Positions 17,438 through 26,768 of a DNA stretch of 64,000 nucleotides are shown one piece after another. Positions within the stretch are counted from its first letter, which is position 1. Each line of letters opens with the position of its first letter. The notes under the pieces are model-generated. The model saw nothing but the letters and a program-made list of their open reading frames with translations, was not told the DNA's origin and did no database searches. Source of the DNA: Novosphingobium sp. G106 (lineage in GTDB: Bacteria > Pseudomonadota > Alphaproteobacteria > Sphingomonadales > Sphingomonadaceae); the NCBI RefSeq assembly GCF_019075875.1, contig NZ_JAHOOZ010000001.1, positions 4,964,001-5,028,000 of the forward strand. The letters run 5' to 3'. Position numbers and translations under genes: made by a program.

Positions 17438-17718
17438 GCGGGGTCTCCCGCAATCTGCACGGCCGCGCGGGCCGGCGCTTCGGCCAGGCGGGTCAGCCCG
17501 CTGCGCGAGACCGAAACCAGGATCTCGCGGCCATGGAATTCGACGACGGCGAGCTTGAGCGTCGGCGAGAGCATGGTCGTCTCGACGATGCGTACCGAAC
17601 GGGAGCCGCCGCCTGCAGTGGCGCGGTCCTGCATTTTCTTCGCCAGTTTCAGGCATCCCCAGGCGAGGACGCCGATCAGCGGCAGCAGGACGAGAAGCTT
17701 GAGGATGTACCAGAACAT
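17434..17718 (-). CDS. fliO: flagellar biosynthesis protein FliO
   Basis: A 94-residue protein with one N-terminal membrane helix (YILKLLVLLPLIGVLAWGCLKLA) and a small cytoplasmic domain with VRIVETTMLSPTLKLAVVEF, which is the FliO core. FliO assists FliP gate assembly. It overlaps fliN by 1 bp and fliP by 4 bp. Confidence 0.88.
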   Translation of the reverse strand: MFWYILKLLVLLPLIGVLAWGCLKLAKKMQDRATAGGGSRSVRIVETTMLSPTLKLAVVEFHGREILVSVSRSGLTRLAEAPARAAVQIAGDPA

Positions 17719-17990
17719 CAGGCGGCCTCGTCGCCCGCAACACTGTTGCCGGCCAGTTCGACGATGCGCAGGCCGAAGCGGTTGCCCTGGGCGACGATCT
17801 CGCCCTTGGCGATCGGCTTGCCGTTGACCATGACGTCGAGCAGTTCGTCGGTCAGCCGATCGAGGATCACGACGCTTTCCTCGCCGAGCGAGAGCACGTC
17901 CTTGAGCTTCATGTCGACGCGGCCGAGCTCGACCGAGAGGCGTACGTCGACATCCTTGAGGAATTCGAACCCGCGGGGGTGAATGGTCAT
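17718..17990 (-). CDS. fliN: flagellar motor switch protein FliN
   Basis: A 90-residue SpoA-domain protein. The sequence VDVRLSVELGRVDMKLKDVLSLGEESVVILDR, followed by VMVNGKPIAKGEIVAQGNRFGLRI, matches FliN. With FliM and FliG it makes the cytoplasmic C-ring. A GTG at 18011 could give a seven-residue longer form, but AAGGGA about 8 bases before the ATG at 17990 favours the shorter start. Confidence 0.94.
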   Translation of the reverse strand: MTIHPRGFEFLKDVDVRLSVELGRVDMKLKDVLSLGEESVVILDRLTDELLDVMVNGKPIAKGEIVAQGNRFGLRIVELAGNSVAGDEAA

Positions 17991-18031
17991 CTGCAAAATC
18001 CCTTCTTGCACCGACCGTTCAGAGCCCAGAT

Positions 18032-18919
18032 CTAGAAGGCCTGGGTGATCTGAACAGCCACGCGATCATCCAATGCACCAATCGTGCCATGTGCGATTGT
18101 CTTGTCGCCAACCTTGAGCGGAACGCTCCTTGCGACGGCAACCGGCAAAATTTGGCCGGGTTGCAGCTTGGACAATTCGGCAAATCCTATCCGCATGTCG
18201 ACGAGCACGGCGGAGATCGTCAGCGGCACCGGGCCGAAGGTTTCGCCCATGGGGTCGATCCGGCCGGAGCGCGCGGGCTTGGGAGCTTTGGGCTCGCCGT
18301 CGCCGAGCAGCTTGATCATGACCGACTGCGGAAAGGCCACGGTGACCTTCCACGGCGAGCGGCCCGGATCGTCGACCTCGAGCGTGATAACACCGACCTG
18401 CTCGTCGTCGGCGAAAGGCGCGAGTTGGACGATGCAGCCGTCGCGGCGCAGCGGCGAGACCGTCATGCCGAGGGCCTGGCCCAGCGCGGTGACGACGACG
18501 CCTTCAAGCCGCGAGACCATGAGCTCGGCGGAAAGCGGGAAAGCGCTCGGCAGCGGCGAGGGCGCTTCGCCGCGGCCGCCGAAGGCGCGATCGACCATGC
18601 GCAGCACGGCTTCGGCGTCGAGCGAGGCGAGCACGGGCATGTCCGGCGCGCCGGCGGTAAGCAGGCTGTTCGCGGCCAGCGGCGCGATGTCACGCGACAG
18701 CTCGGCCATCGTGCACTCACGCGGCGCTTTGCTGCGCACCAGCGGCGGTTCGCCGGCGGTCAGCTGGGCCAAAGCATTCGACAGCGTGCGCGCCGCACCG
18801 TCCCCTAGCCGCGACAGCGCGGGCATGAGCTGGACGGGGGCCGCGTCTTTCGACTGCAGCAACTCCGGACAATGTTGTGCCAGCTGACGCTCGGCAACAA
18901 AGGCGCGCTCTGGCTTCAT
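18032..18919 (-). CDS. fliM: flagellar motor switch protein FliM
   Basis: A 295-residue switch protein. The middle domain includes AAVLVDMRIGFAELSKLQPGQ-type sequence near its end, and the SpoA C-terminal domain finishes with LKVGDKTIAHGTIGALDDRVAVQI. The usual N-terminal CheY-binding LSQxEID motif is not visible. It is followed by fliN 42 bp further on. The protein is somewhat shorter than the roughly 330 residues of E. coli FliM. Confidence 0.85.
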   Translation of the reverse strand: MKPERAFVAERQLAQHCPELLQSKDAAPVQLMPALSRLGDGAARTLSNALAQLTAGEPPLVRSKAPRECTMAELSRDIAPLAANSLLTAGAPDMPVLASLDAEAVLRMVDRAFGGRGEAPSPLPSAFPLSAELMVSRLEGVVVTALGQALGMTVSPLRRDGCIVQLAPFADDEQVGVITLEVDDPGRSPWKVTVAFPQSVMIKLLGDGEPKAPKPARSGRIDPMGETFGPVPLTISAVLVDMRIGFAELSKLQPGQILPVAVARSVPLKVGDKTIAHGTIGALDDRVAVQITQAF

Positions 18920-18929
18920 TGGCTGCCGA

Positions 18930-19526
18930 TCACTGAATGATGAAGGACTTGAAGTAGACGGCGTCGACCCCGCCGAAACCTTCGGTCTGGGTCAGCACCT
19001 TATTGATCGCGGCGGTCATCCGCTTCTGCAGGCGTTCCTTGCCCTCGAGGGTGGTGACGTCCTCCTCGGGCGTATCGGCCAGGACCTCGAGCAGGCCCGA
19101 ACGGATCGCCAGCTCGTGCTTCTTGATCCACATCAGCACGCGGCCGTCGCGGCGGGTCGAGCAGGCCAGCGCGACCTGGACCAGCGCGTTCGACTGCTTG
19201 AGGTTCGAAGTGAACTCGTCGGTGAAGCTGTAATAGGCAGTGCGGTATTCGCTGCCGCCTTCTCCCTCGACCTCCGGTGCGCCGCCTTCGCCTTCCTTGC
19301 CGCCTTCGGCCTTTGGAGCGTATGGATCGACCTCACCCTTCTTGATCAGCTTGGGCTTGTTGTCTTCCTTCTTCTCCTCATGGCCGCCGCCGATGACGCC
19401 CGCGGCCATCAGGCCGAAGACGCCGCCGCCGCCGGCACCGAGGAGGACGAGGCCCATGATGGCCTTCATCATCACGCCGCCGCCCTTCTTGGGCTTGGCT
19501 TCCTTTTCGGGTTTGTCGCTGCTCAT
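18930..19526 (-). CDS. fliL: flagellar basal body-associated protein FliL
   Basis: A 198-residue protein with a Lys-rich N-terminus, one membrane helix (MMKAIMGLVLLGAGGGGVFGLMAAG, about residues 19-43), a long charged periplasmic linker and a C-terminal domain with REDVTTLEGKERLQKR-like family sequence. FliL associates with stator units and stabilises motor function. It lies 10 bp upstream of fliM. Confidence 0.88.
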   Translation of the reverse strand: MSSDKPEKEAKPKKGGGVMMKAIMGLVLLGAGGGGVFGLMAAGVIGGGHEEKKEDNKPKLIKKGEVDPYAPKAEGGKEGEGGAPEVEGEGGSEYRTAYYSFTDEFTSNLKQSNALVQVALACSTRRDGRVLMWIKKHELAIRSGLLEVLADTPEEDVTTLEGKERLQKRMTAAINKVLTQTEGFGGVDAVYFKSFIIQ

Positions 19527-19566
19527 CGTCTATCCTCTAGCGCTGTCTCTAGGGTGGATTGGTGAA

Positions 19567-21306
19567 TTAGGCGTAGATGCCGCCACGGGTATCCGCGGGG
19601 TCTCCGTCTGGGGTGGGCTGGCCGGAAGTCCGGCCGGTTCGGGTATTCTGGGCCTGCGAGCCGCGGTCGTCCCGCGCCGAGGACTGCGTCTGTGACTGCG
19701 ACTGGCCAGAAGCCGAGCCGGCAGTCTGCTGCTGCGGGCCAGACGTGTCCTGTCGCGGCGTGCCCTTGTCGTTGTTCCTGTCGTTGCCGTTGTCGCCCGA
19801 CATCTGCGACTGTGCCGACGAGGCCTGGACCGCTCGGGCGAAGCCGGGATCAGCGCTGCTCATAGAGACCGAAAGCCCGTTGGCGTCCTGATCGAAACGC
19901 AGCGAGACCTGGCCGAACTCGCTGTGGGTGATCGCGGCGTGGACCGAATTGGGCGAGGCCGCATCGCGGGCCTCGACCAGACGGTCGACCAGCGTGGCGA
20001 AGTCGTGTCCGGTCTGGCCGACGGCGTTGGTTGCCGGAGCCGAAGTGACGGGTGCGGTTGCCTGCGAGAACGACTGGCCGTCTTGCATGGCGAACATGGG
20101 CTGGGCCGGCATCGCCGGGGCGGCCTGCGCCGGAGCGGCGGGCGTCTCGGGTGCGGCGGCAGCGGTCTTGGCCGGCGAGGCTGGCGCATCGGTTGCGGCC
20201 TCGCGGCGCGGCGCGGCGGCGTTGGCCTGAGCGGGGGTGACCGTTGCGGGCTGAGTGGTTGCGGCCTGTTCGGTGGCCGGCTGCGGAGCCTTCGCGGCGG
20301 ATGCCGGCGCTGCGCGAGGGGCGCTCTGGCCGATCGCAGCGCTGGCAACCTGGGCCGAGGCGAGTTGCGCGGCGGTCGAAGTCGCAGCGGGTGCGGGCTG
20401 CTCGGCCGGCGCGACGGTCACGCGGACCTGGTCGGCCTGTGCGGGCGTGCCGGGGACCAGCGTCATGGCGGGCGTGGCGGCCGGCGTCGTTGTCGGCGCT
20501 GCGAGTGTCTGGTCGTTGGCGGGTTTCTCGGCAGGCGTGATGGTCAGGCCGATCGCTTCGGCGCGCGTCGGCAAGCTGGCAGGAACGACCACAGTCGGAG
20601 CAGGCTGGGCGTTTGTCGTCGGAACGGCGACGACGGCGTCTGCCTTGGTTGGCATGGCAGGAAGGTCGGCTGCCGCTGTCTTGACGAGGGCGGGATCGAC
20701 TACGGCCTTCGTCGTGGCGGCGGGCGCCTGCTGGGCCGAAGCATCGGCCTTGTCGGCCTTAGCACCGGGCAGGGTCGGGCGGATCGCTTGAGCGGCGGCG
20801 GCCTGGGCGAGGCTCTCGGTGGTGGACTGCTTGATCGCGGCCGGCGCAGGTGCGCTGGCCGGCGTGGAAGCAGCGGCGGTGGCCGCAGGCTCGGGCGCCT
20901 GAGGCAGCGTCACGGAAACCGGCACGACGAGGCCGGGAAGCACGATCGGTGTGGCGATCGCGGGCAGCGCGTTGGTTGCTTCGTCGGTTGTCTCGGTGTC
21001 GTCGCTCGAAGTCTCGGTGGTCTTTGTCTTGTCGGCCGCAGCCTCGGCGGGCTTGGCGGCAGTGTCGGGCCGGGCCGGCGGCAGCTTCTTGCCGGCAGCA
21101 TTGCCGACGGCTTGCCGGGTCTGACTGGTCTTGGCGCTATCGGACTTCGGTGCCGGGTCCGAGGCACGTTCCGGGCGGGCGGCCACCCGGTTGTCGAGCA
21201 GCGCGGCAAAATCGGTGGAAACCGGGGCATCGTCGGCCGGAGCGCTCTGCGCCCCCATACCGAGGACGGCGCTGCCGGTAACCGATGCTGCTGCTGACTT
21301 GATCAT
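19567..21306 (-). CDS. fliK: flagellar hook-length control protein FliK
   Basis: A 579-residue protein rich in Ala, Pro, Thr and Gln, as is typical of the secreted molecular ruler. The C-terminal domain includes HAAITHSEFGQVSLRFDQDANGLSV, matching the Flg_hook region that contacts FlhB. The ATG at 21306 is chosen because a GAGGG ribosome site lies 9 bases upstream; the frame stays open further up into fliJ. Low-complexity repeats of Ala/Pro/Thr fill the middle third. Confidence 0.85.
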   Translation of the reverse strand: MIKSAAASVTGSAVLGMGAQSAPADDAPVSTDFAALLDNRVAARPERASDPAPKSDSAKTSQTRQAVGNAAGKKLPPARPDTAAKPAEAAADKTKTTETSSDDTETTDEATNALPAIATPIVLPGLVVPVSVTLPQAPEPAATAAASTPASAPAPAAIKQSTTESLAQAAAAQAIRPTLPGAKADKADASAQQAPAATTKAVVDPALVKTAAADLPAMPTKADAVVAVPTTNAQPAPTVVVPASLPTRAEAIGLTITPAEKPANDQTLAAPTTTPAATPAMTLVPGTPAQADQVRVTVAPAEQPAPAATSTAAQLASAQVASAAIGQSAPRAAPASAAKAPQPATEQAATTQPATVTPAQANAAAPRREAATDAPASPAKTAAAAPETPAAPAQAAPAMPAQPMFAMQDGQSFSQATAPVTSAPATNAVGQTGHDFATLVDRLVEARDAASPNSVHAAITHSEFGQVSLRFDQDANGLSVSMSSADPGFARAVQASSAQSQMSGDNGNDRNNDKGTPRQDTSGPQQQTAGSASGQSQSQTQSSARDDRGSQAQNTRTGRTSGQPTPDGDPADTRGGIYA

Positions 21307-21340
21307 TACCGGCAATCCCTCGCACTCGTTGCCGAGCATA

Positions 21341-21766
21341 TTAATCAAGATCCGTGCCAGACTTCCGTCGGGCGCCGAGAACGGGCGTTTCGCTGCCCTT
21401 GGCGATGACTCGGGCCTGCCGCTCGGCACGCTCCTCGACCACGGCGCGGCGGCGCTCGGCCTGGCTCAGCGCCTGCATCTTGAAGTCGGCGATGCGGCGC
21501 GCGTTGGCGGCATCGTTCGAGGTGTTGGCCGAGATGCCTTCGAGCCCGCGCGCGAAGCTGTTGACCTGGCGCAGCGACGCGCCGTCCTGCGCGCCGATGC
21601 GCGCAGCATATTCCTCGGCCATCCGGCGCGTGCGCTCGGCCAGGGCCTCGAGCTGCGCGAGCGTGCCTTCGGCCTGCGCGGCTTCGGCGGCTGCGGTCTG
21701 CTTGGCGATGTCGCGGACGCGTTCGAGCCGGTTGAGCCGCTTCAGGCGATCGCGCTCGGCTTTCAT
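21341..21766 (-). CDS. fliJ: flagellar export chaperone FliJ
   Basis: A 141-residue, strongly charged protein with a predicted long coiled coil (MKAERDRLKRLNRLERVRDIA onwards). Size and position directly after fliI (4-bp overlap) fit FliJ, which links the FliI ATPase ring to FlhA. Primary sequence is poorly conserved in this family, so the call rests largely on context. Confidence 0.8.
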   Translation of the reverse strand: MKAERDRLKRLNRLERVRDIAKQTAAAEAAQAEGTLAQLEALAERTRRMAEEYAARIGAQDGASLRQVNSFARGLEGISANTSNDAANARRIADFKMQALSQAERRRAVVEERAERQARVIAKGSETPVLGARRKSGTDLD

Positions 21767-23088
21767 TGCTGCAGTAGCTCGGCGAGCTGGATCACGCAGT
21801 CATCGAGCCGGATCACGTCGCCGCGCGCCTGGCAGAGGAAGGCGACCAGTTGTTCGTGCATGGCGATGGCGCGGTCGAGTTGCGGATCGGCCCCGGCGCG
21901 GTAGGCGCCCATCAGCACGAGATCGCGGTTGGCCTCATAGTTGGCGACGAGCGCGCGGAACTGGCGGGCCAAGTGCTCGTGCTCCGGAGCGACGATGTCG
22001 TTCATCACGCGGCTGAGCGAAGCGGCGATGTCGATCGCCGGATACTGGCCGCGCTGCGCGAGATCGCGCGACAGCACGATATGACCGTCGAGGATTGAGC
22101 GCGCGGTATCGACGACGGGGTCGTCCTGGTTGTCGCCGTCGGCGAGCACCGTGTAGAGCCCGGTGATCGAGCCGCCGCTCGCCGCCGAATTGCCGGCGCG
22201 CTCGACCAGCTTGGTGATCGTCGCGAGCGCCGAAGGCGGATAGCCGCGCGCCGCGCCGGGTTCGCCCAGAACGAGGCCGATCTCGCGCGCCGCGTGGGCT
22301 ACGCGGGTGAGGCTGTCCAGGATAAGAAGCACGCGCTTGCCCTGCGCGCGGAAATGCTCGGCCATCGAGGTGGCGAGCATCGCGCCGCGCAAGCGCAGGT
22401 TGGGCGCGTGATCGGCCGGCACCGCGACCACCACCGTGCGGTCGCGCTTGTGCTGGTTCATGTGCTTTTCGACGAAGTCCGAGACCTCGCGCGCGCGCTC
22501 GCCGATCAGGCCGACGATGACGATCTCGGCTTCGGCACCGGTCGCGATCATGTCGAGCAGGACCGACTTGCCGACGCCCGAACCGGCCATGATGCCGATG
22601 CGCTGGCCAACGCCGAAAGTCGTCATCGCATTCAGCGCGCGGATGCCGGTGTCGAAGCTTTCACGGACCGGGCTGCGATCGAGCGCGCCGGTGCGGATCC
22701 CGCCCGAAGGCCACTCGGTGCGCGCGTGGATCGGCGGACCACCGTCGATCGGATGGCCTTCGCCATCGACCGCGCGGCCGAGGAATTCGTCGCCGACCGA
22801 GAGCATGCCGGGCCGGCCCTCGGGCCGGACGCGCGCGCCGGGGCGCAGCAGCACGGAATCCCCGAGCAGCATCATCAGGGTGCGGCCGTTGCGGAAGCCG
22901 ATGACTTCCGCCGACAGCGTTTCGGTCGAGCCCTGGAGCACGCGGCAGAGCGCGCCCACCGGCACCGAGAGGCCGCTGACTTCGAGCAGGCCGCCGTCGC
23001 AGGCCGCGACCAGACCATAGCGCCGCGGCGCCAGGCTGATCGGCGTCGCCGCAAGGTCACGCAGGACCGGCTCGATCAGGTTCAGCAC
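21763..23088 (-). CDS. fliI: flagellum-specific ATPase FliI
   Basis: A 441-residue F1-beta-like ATPase. Walker A is GSGVGKS (residues 169-175); Walker B is VLLILDSLTR (about 260). The DNQDDPVVDTARSILDGHIVLSR region and PAIDIAASLSRVM are conserved in FliI. It energises type III export. It overlaps fliH by 7 bp and fliJ by 4 bp. Confidence 0.96.
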   Translation of the reverse strand: MLNLIEPVLRDLAATPISLAPRRYGLVAACDGGLLEVSGLSVPVGALCRVLQGSTETLSAEVIGFRNGRTLMMLLGDSVLLRPGARVRPEGRPGMLSVGDEFLGRAVDGEGHPIDGGPPIHARTEWPSGGIRTGALDRSPVRESFDTGIRALNAMTTFGVGQRIGIMAGSGVGKSVLLDMIATGAEAEIVIVGLIGERAREVSDFVEKHMNQHKRDRTVVVAVPADHAPNLRLRGAMLATSMAEHFRAQGKRVLLILDSLTRVAHAAREIGLVLGEPGAARGYPPSALATITKLVERAGNSAASGGSITGLYTVLADGDNQDDPVVDTARSILDGHIVLSRDLAQRGQYPAIDIAASLSRVMNDIVAPEHEHLARQFRALVANYEANRDLVLMGAYRAGADPQLDRAIAMHEQLVAFLCQARGDVIRLDDCVIQLAELLQQ

Positions 23089-23702
23089 TGGCGCAGCGCT
23101 TCCGCGATTTCACGCCGCCAGAGGTCGGGGCCGTCCTCGATCCCGCCATTCGCAGACTCGACGCGAAGCGCTCCTCGTTCGAGCAGGGGGTCGGGCACGA
23201 CTTGCCAGTCGGCGGCGAACCGTTCCGAAAGCAGCACGATGTCGTCGGGGTGGAGCCGGACGACCCGCTCGTCGTCGGCACGGGCGAGCAGAGATACGGC
23301 GCGTTCGACCCGCCGCAGTAGCGCGTCCTGATCGAGCGCCAGAGGCGCGATCGCAGCTTCGCACAGCGCGGCGACGGTGTCGCGCAGCCGCTGGCGCAAT
23401 TCTTCCTCGAGATCCCGGTCGAGCTTGGCGAAAGAAAGTGTCAGCCCTTCGCGCGCGGCGGCATCGGCCAGCGTGCGTTCGTCGGCCTGGGCCTGGGCCT
23501 CGGCGGCGCCGGTGGCGTAGCCTTCGGCGAAGGCCATCGCGAGGGGGTCCTCGGGTTCGGGTTCGGGCATGCGCGGGGCATCCATCGGCGCAGCGGCACC
23601 GGCCGACGAGAAGCGGGCGTCGCTGCGGAAAGTGCCACCCGCCGCCGAAAGCGCTTCGAAGGGGAGACGGCCGCCCGGACCGGTGAACTCTTGCTCAGAC
23701 AT
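23082..23702 (-). CDS. fliH: flagellar assembly protein FliH
   Basis: A 206-residue protein that negatively regulates and positions FliI. The central region is Ala/Gln/Glu-rich helix (EGYATGAAEAQAQADERTLADAA) and the C-terminal half includes HPDDIVLLSERFAADWQVVPDPLLERGALRVES, with the family pattern. The ATG at 23702 lies inside the end of fliG (8-bp overlap); an ATG 18 bp upstream is possible but less likely. Confidence 0.85.
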   Translation of the reverse strand: MSEQEFTGPGGRLPFEALSAAGGTFRSDARFSSAGAAAPMDAPRMPEPEPEDPLAMAFAEGYATGAAEAQAQADERTLADAAAREGLTLSFAKLDRDLEEELRQRLRDTVAALCEAAIAPLALDQDALLRRVERAVSLLARADDERVVRLHPDDIVLLSERFAADWQVVPDPLLERGALRVESANGGIEDGPDLWRREIAEALRQC

Positions 23703-24714
23703 ACTCGTCGTCGCCGCCACCGCCGACGCCGAACACGATCACGCCCTCGTTCGAGAGACGGCGCGCCACGGCGACGATCGCCTTCTGCGCGGCGACCACG
23801 TCGGCCAGCTTGGTCCGGCCGCGCGCCGCGATCTCGTCCTTGACGCCGTCGGCCGCACGGCTCGACATGGCGGCGAAGAACACGTCGCGCTCGTTTTCGG
23901 CGATGCCCTTGAGCGCATCGATCAGGGAGTCGTTGTCGACCTCGCGCAGCAGCGAGCCCATCGCCTGCGGCGGCAGGACGAACAGGTGCTCGAACTTGAA
24001 CATCTCGTTCTCGATGTCCTTGGCGAGCTGCTTGTCGAGCTTGGTGATCTCGGTCATCACCCGCTTTTCCATCGCCTTGCCGGCGTTGTTGATGATGTCC
24101 GCGGCTTCCTTGGCGCCGCCGATCGACAGCGCAGCCTGGCCGTGGCGTTCGCCGATCTTGCGGTGCATCAGCTCTTCGAGCATCTGGATCGCCTCGGGCG
24201 AGACCGGGCCCAGCGTGGCGATGCGGTGCACCACCTCGGGCTGGACCTCGTTCGGCAGCGAGTGCAGCACTTCGGCCGCCACTTCGGGATCGAGCTGGAC
24301 CAGCAGCACGGCGATCGCCTGCGGATGCTCGCCCTTGACCAGCGGCACGATCGCCTGCGGGTTGAGCCAGCGCGCGAGTTCCAGCGTCGCCGCCTTGGGC
24401 GGATCTGGCTGGATGCGCTGCATCAGGTTCTCGGCCTTGATGTCGCCCACGGCGCGCGTCATCAGCGAGCGGACGTGGCCGATCCGGTCATGGACGATCA
24501 TGCCCATCTTCTCGGTGCGCTCGACGAAGTTGGCGATCGCATGCGCGATGACCTCCGGCTGGATCTCGCCCAGCGCGCACATCTTCTCGCCGAGCAGGCG
24601 CAGTTCGTGCGGCTCGAGCTGCGACAGGATGTTCGCGGCCTGGTCGTCCTCGAGCAGCATCACCATCACGGCGGCGCGGTCGGCGTCGTCATAGGGGATC
24701 GGTTCGGCGTTCAC
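23695..24714 (-). CDS. fliG: flagellar motor switch protein FliG
   Basis: A 339-residue torque-generating rotor protein. It shows the three-domain FliG layout: N-terminal FliF-binding domain, middle domain with HPQAIAVLLVQLDPEVAAEVLHSLP (EHPQ motif), and a C-terminal torque helix with charged residues that contact MotA. It overlaps fliF by 4 bp. Confidence 0.95.
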   Translation of the reverse strand: MNAEPIPYDDADRAAVMVMLLEDDQAANILSQLEPHELRLLGEKMCALGEIQPEVIAHAIANFVERTEKMGMIVHDRIGHVRSLMTRAVGDIKAENLMQRIQPDPPKAATLELARWLNPQAIVPLVKGEHPQAIAVLLVQLDPEVAAEVLHSLPNEVQPEVVHRIATLGPVSPEAIQMLEELMHRKIGERHGQAALSIGGAKEAADIINNAGKAMEKRVMTEITKLDKQLAKDIENEMFKFEHLFVLPPQAMGSLLREVDNDSLIDALKGIAENERDVFFAAMSSRAADGVKDEIAARGRTKLADVVAAQKAIVAVARRLSNEGVIVFGVGGGGDDEYV

Positions 24715-26399
24715 TGTGCTGCCTCCGCAGGGGGCTGGTTGAGCATCTGGCGCAGCGCGACGACCGCGCTCTCAGGCTTCTCGGCGACGATGCGCTGGGC
24801 GAGCCCGACCTGCTGGCTCAGCAGTTCGGCATCGACCACCCCGGTCTCGGGATCCATCATTTCTTCTACGGCAAGCGGCGAGGCCGCGATCAGCTCGCCC
24901 TCGCCGGCGGCGGCGCCGTCGGGTGCGGGCAGGGCAGGGGTCGGTTCGCGCTTCAGCGCCTTGATCAGCGGCCGGACGCCGAGCAGCAGCACCAGCAGCA
25001 CCGCGATCAGGGCGACGGCGTTGCGCACCACCGTGGCGAACCACGGGGCTTCGTAGAACGGCGGCGCAGCGGCATCGGTAATCGGCTCGAAGCTACGGGT
25101 GATCACCGCGACCTGGTCGCCGCGCGCCGTATCGGCGCCGACCGCGGCGCTGACCAGCTGCTTGATCTGGTCGACGTCGGCGGCTTTGCCGTTCTTCATC
25201 GCCTTGGCGCTGAGCGCGACGGCGACCGAGATGCGCTTGAGCTTGCCGGGCATCGTATTGGCGACCGCGACTTCGCGGCCGAGCTCGAAATTGCGCGTCG
25301 AGCTGGACTCGCCGGTGACCGGGGGTGCGCCAGAAGCCGCAGGCGTGGGCGTGCCGGTCGGCGGCCCGGGCTGGGCCGTGGTCGGCGGCGGCGGGGTGTT
25401 CGACAGCACACCGGGGACGCCGGCGGCGGCACCCTGGCCGGCCGGGGTCTGCGACTGCTGTTGCGTCTCGCTGCGTACCGCACCCTGCTTGTCGTAGCTT
25501 TCGCGGGCCGAGGTCACCTGGTCCATGTCGAGCTCGACCTGGATCTCGGTGCTGAAATTGCCCTGGCCGAGCATCGGCCCGAGCAACTGCGCGACCTGGC
25601 CGCGCAGCTTTTCTTCCATGCGCGCCTGCAGGTCGAGCCGGTCGTTGTCGCCGCCGCGGCTGGATTTGTCGGAAAGCAGGTGGCCCTGCTGGTCGACCAC
25701 GCGCACCGCGTCGGGCGTCAGGCCGGGGATCGAGCCAGCGACGAGGTTGACGATCGCGGTCACCTGGCTGTCCGACAACTGCCTGCCGCGCGCGAGGCGC
25801 AGCATGACCGATGCGGTCGGCGGCAGGTTGTCGCGCACGAAGACCGAGCGTTCGGCTTCGGCGAGATGGACGCGGACGGCTTCGACGCCGTTGATCTCCT
25901 TGATCGTCAGTTCGAGGTCGCGCTGTCGCGCAGAGCGCAGGCGCTCGCCTTCGAGTTCGCGGCTGGCGCCCATCGGCAGCTTGTCGAGCATGTCGTCGCC
26001 GCTCTGCGGCGTCGCCAGCGAGCCGTTCTGCGCGACGAGCATGCGCGCTTTGTAGAGGTCGTCCTCGTTGACGGTCAGCGCGCCGGTGTCGTTGTTGATC
26101 TTGTAGCCGATGTTCGCCTTGTCGAGCGCGTCGACCACGCCGGCGCGCTCGCTGTCGTTGAGCTCTGTATATAGAGTGCGCTGCGGCGCCGGGGCCAGGG
26201 TCGAATAGGTCAGCGCAACGGCGCCGATCGCCGCGACGCCGAGGAACCAGGGGAGCATGCGCTTGACGGCGGACTGGCCGCCGAACGCACGAAGCCGCGA
26301 CATGGCGTTGCCGCCCGTCGGATCGGTAAGCGGCGACAGGACCGAGCCTCCGGAGAGGTTGGCGTTCATGCCCGGCGTGGCTGGGACGAGATCACTCAT
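24711..26399 (-). CDS. fliF: flagellar MS-ring protein FliF
   Basis: A 562-residue protein with two membrane helices: MLPWFLGVAAIGAVALTYS near residues 48-66, and VVRNAVALIAVLLVLLLGVRPLI near 455-477. Between them are the ring-building motifs, including TLYTELNDSERAGVVDALDKAN. FliF forms the MS ring, the base for all further assembly. It begins 3 bp after fliE. Confidence 0.95.
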   Translation of the reverse strand: MSDLVPATPGMNANLSGGSVLSPLTDPTGGNAMSRLRAFGGQSAVKRMLPWFLGVAAIGAVALTYSTLAPAPQRTLYTELNDSERAGVVDALDKANIGYKINNDTGALTVNEDDLYKARMLVAQNGSLATPQSGDDMLDKLPMGASRELEGERLRSARQRDLELTIKEINGVEAVRVHLAEAERSVFVRDNLPPTASVMLRLARGRQLSDSQVTAIVNLVAGSIPGLTPDAVRVVDQQGHLLSDKSSRGGDNDRLDLQARMEEKLRGQVAQLLGPMLGQGNFSTEIQVELDMDQVTSARESYDKQGAVRSETQQQSQTPAGQGAAAGVPGVLSNTPPPPTTAQPGPPTGTPTPAASGAPPVTGESSSTRNFELGREVAVANTMPGKLKRISVAVALSAKAMKNGKAADVDQIKQLVSAAVGADTARGDQVAVITRSFEPITDAAAPPFYEAPWFATVVRNAVALIAVLLVLLLGVRPLIKALKREPTPALPAPDGAAAGEGELIAASPLAVEEMMDPETGVVDAELLSQQVGLAQRIVAEKPESAVVALRQMLNQPPAEAAQ

Positions 26400-26402
26400 C
26401 TA

Positions 26403-26768
26403 TTAGACCCCCATCCTCATGATTTCCTGGTAGGCCGAGAGCAGTCGGTTGCGCGTCTGCAAGGTAGCCTCGAAGGCGACGCCGGCTTCCTGGCGGGCGA
26501 GCATGACCTTGGCGACATCGGTGACTTCGCCGCGCTCGTAGCCGTCGGACAGGGCTTCGGCCTTGTTCTGCTTGTCGGACACGCTATCCAGCGCCGACTT
26601 CAGCGCGTTCTGGAAGCCGCCGGCTGGACCGTTGCTTTCGGCCGGGGCCGTGGCGCCCTGCGGACCGTGCAGCGACTGCAGCAGCGACGACTTGTCGATG
26701 ATCTGCTGGCGCATGGCGATGATCTGTTGAACGCCGGCGGCATTGCCGGCTCCGCTTACGGGGTTCAT
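26403..26768 (-). CDS. fliE: flagellar hook-basal body protein FliE
   Basis: A 121-residue MS-ring/rod junction protein. The C-terminal segment, VTDVAKVMLARQEAGVAFEATLQTRNRLLSAYQEIMRM, is the FliE signature. The start overlaps the stop of the sigma54 activator gene by 4 bp, so the activator and the fliE-flhB series are probably one transcript. Confidence 0.95.
   Translation of the reverse strand: MNPVSGAGNAAGVQQIIAMRQQIIDKSSLLQSLHGPQGATAPAESNGPAGGFQNALKSALDSVSDKQNKAEALSDGYERGEVTDVAKVMLARQEAGVAFEATLQTRNRLLSAYQEIMRMGV

Noticed and set aside
18136..18165. near-palindrome with CGGCAAAATTTGGCCG inside fliM
   Set aside because: One base off symmetry, inside a coding region with no promoter next to it; probably chance from codon use.
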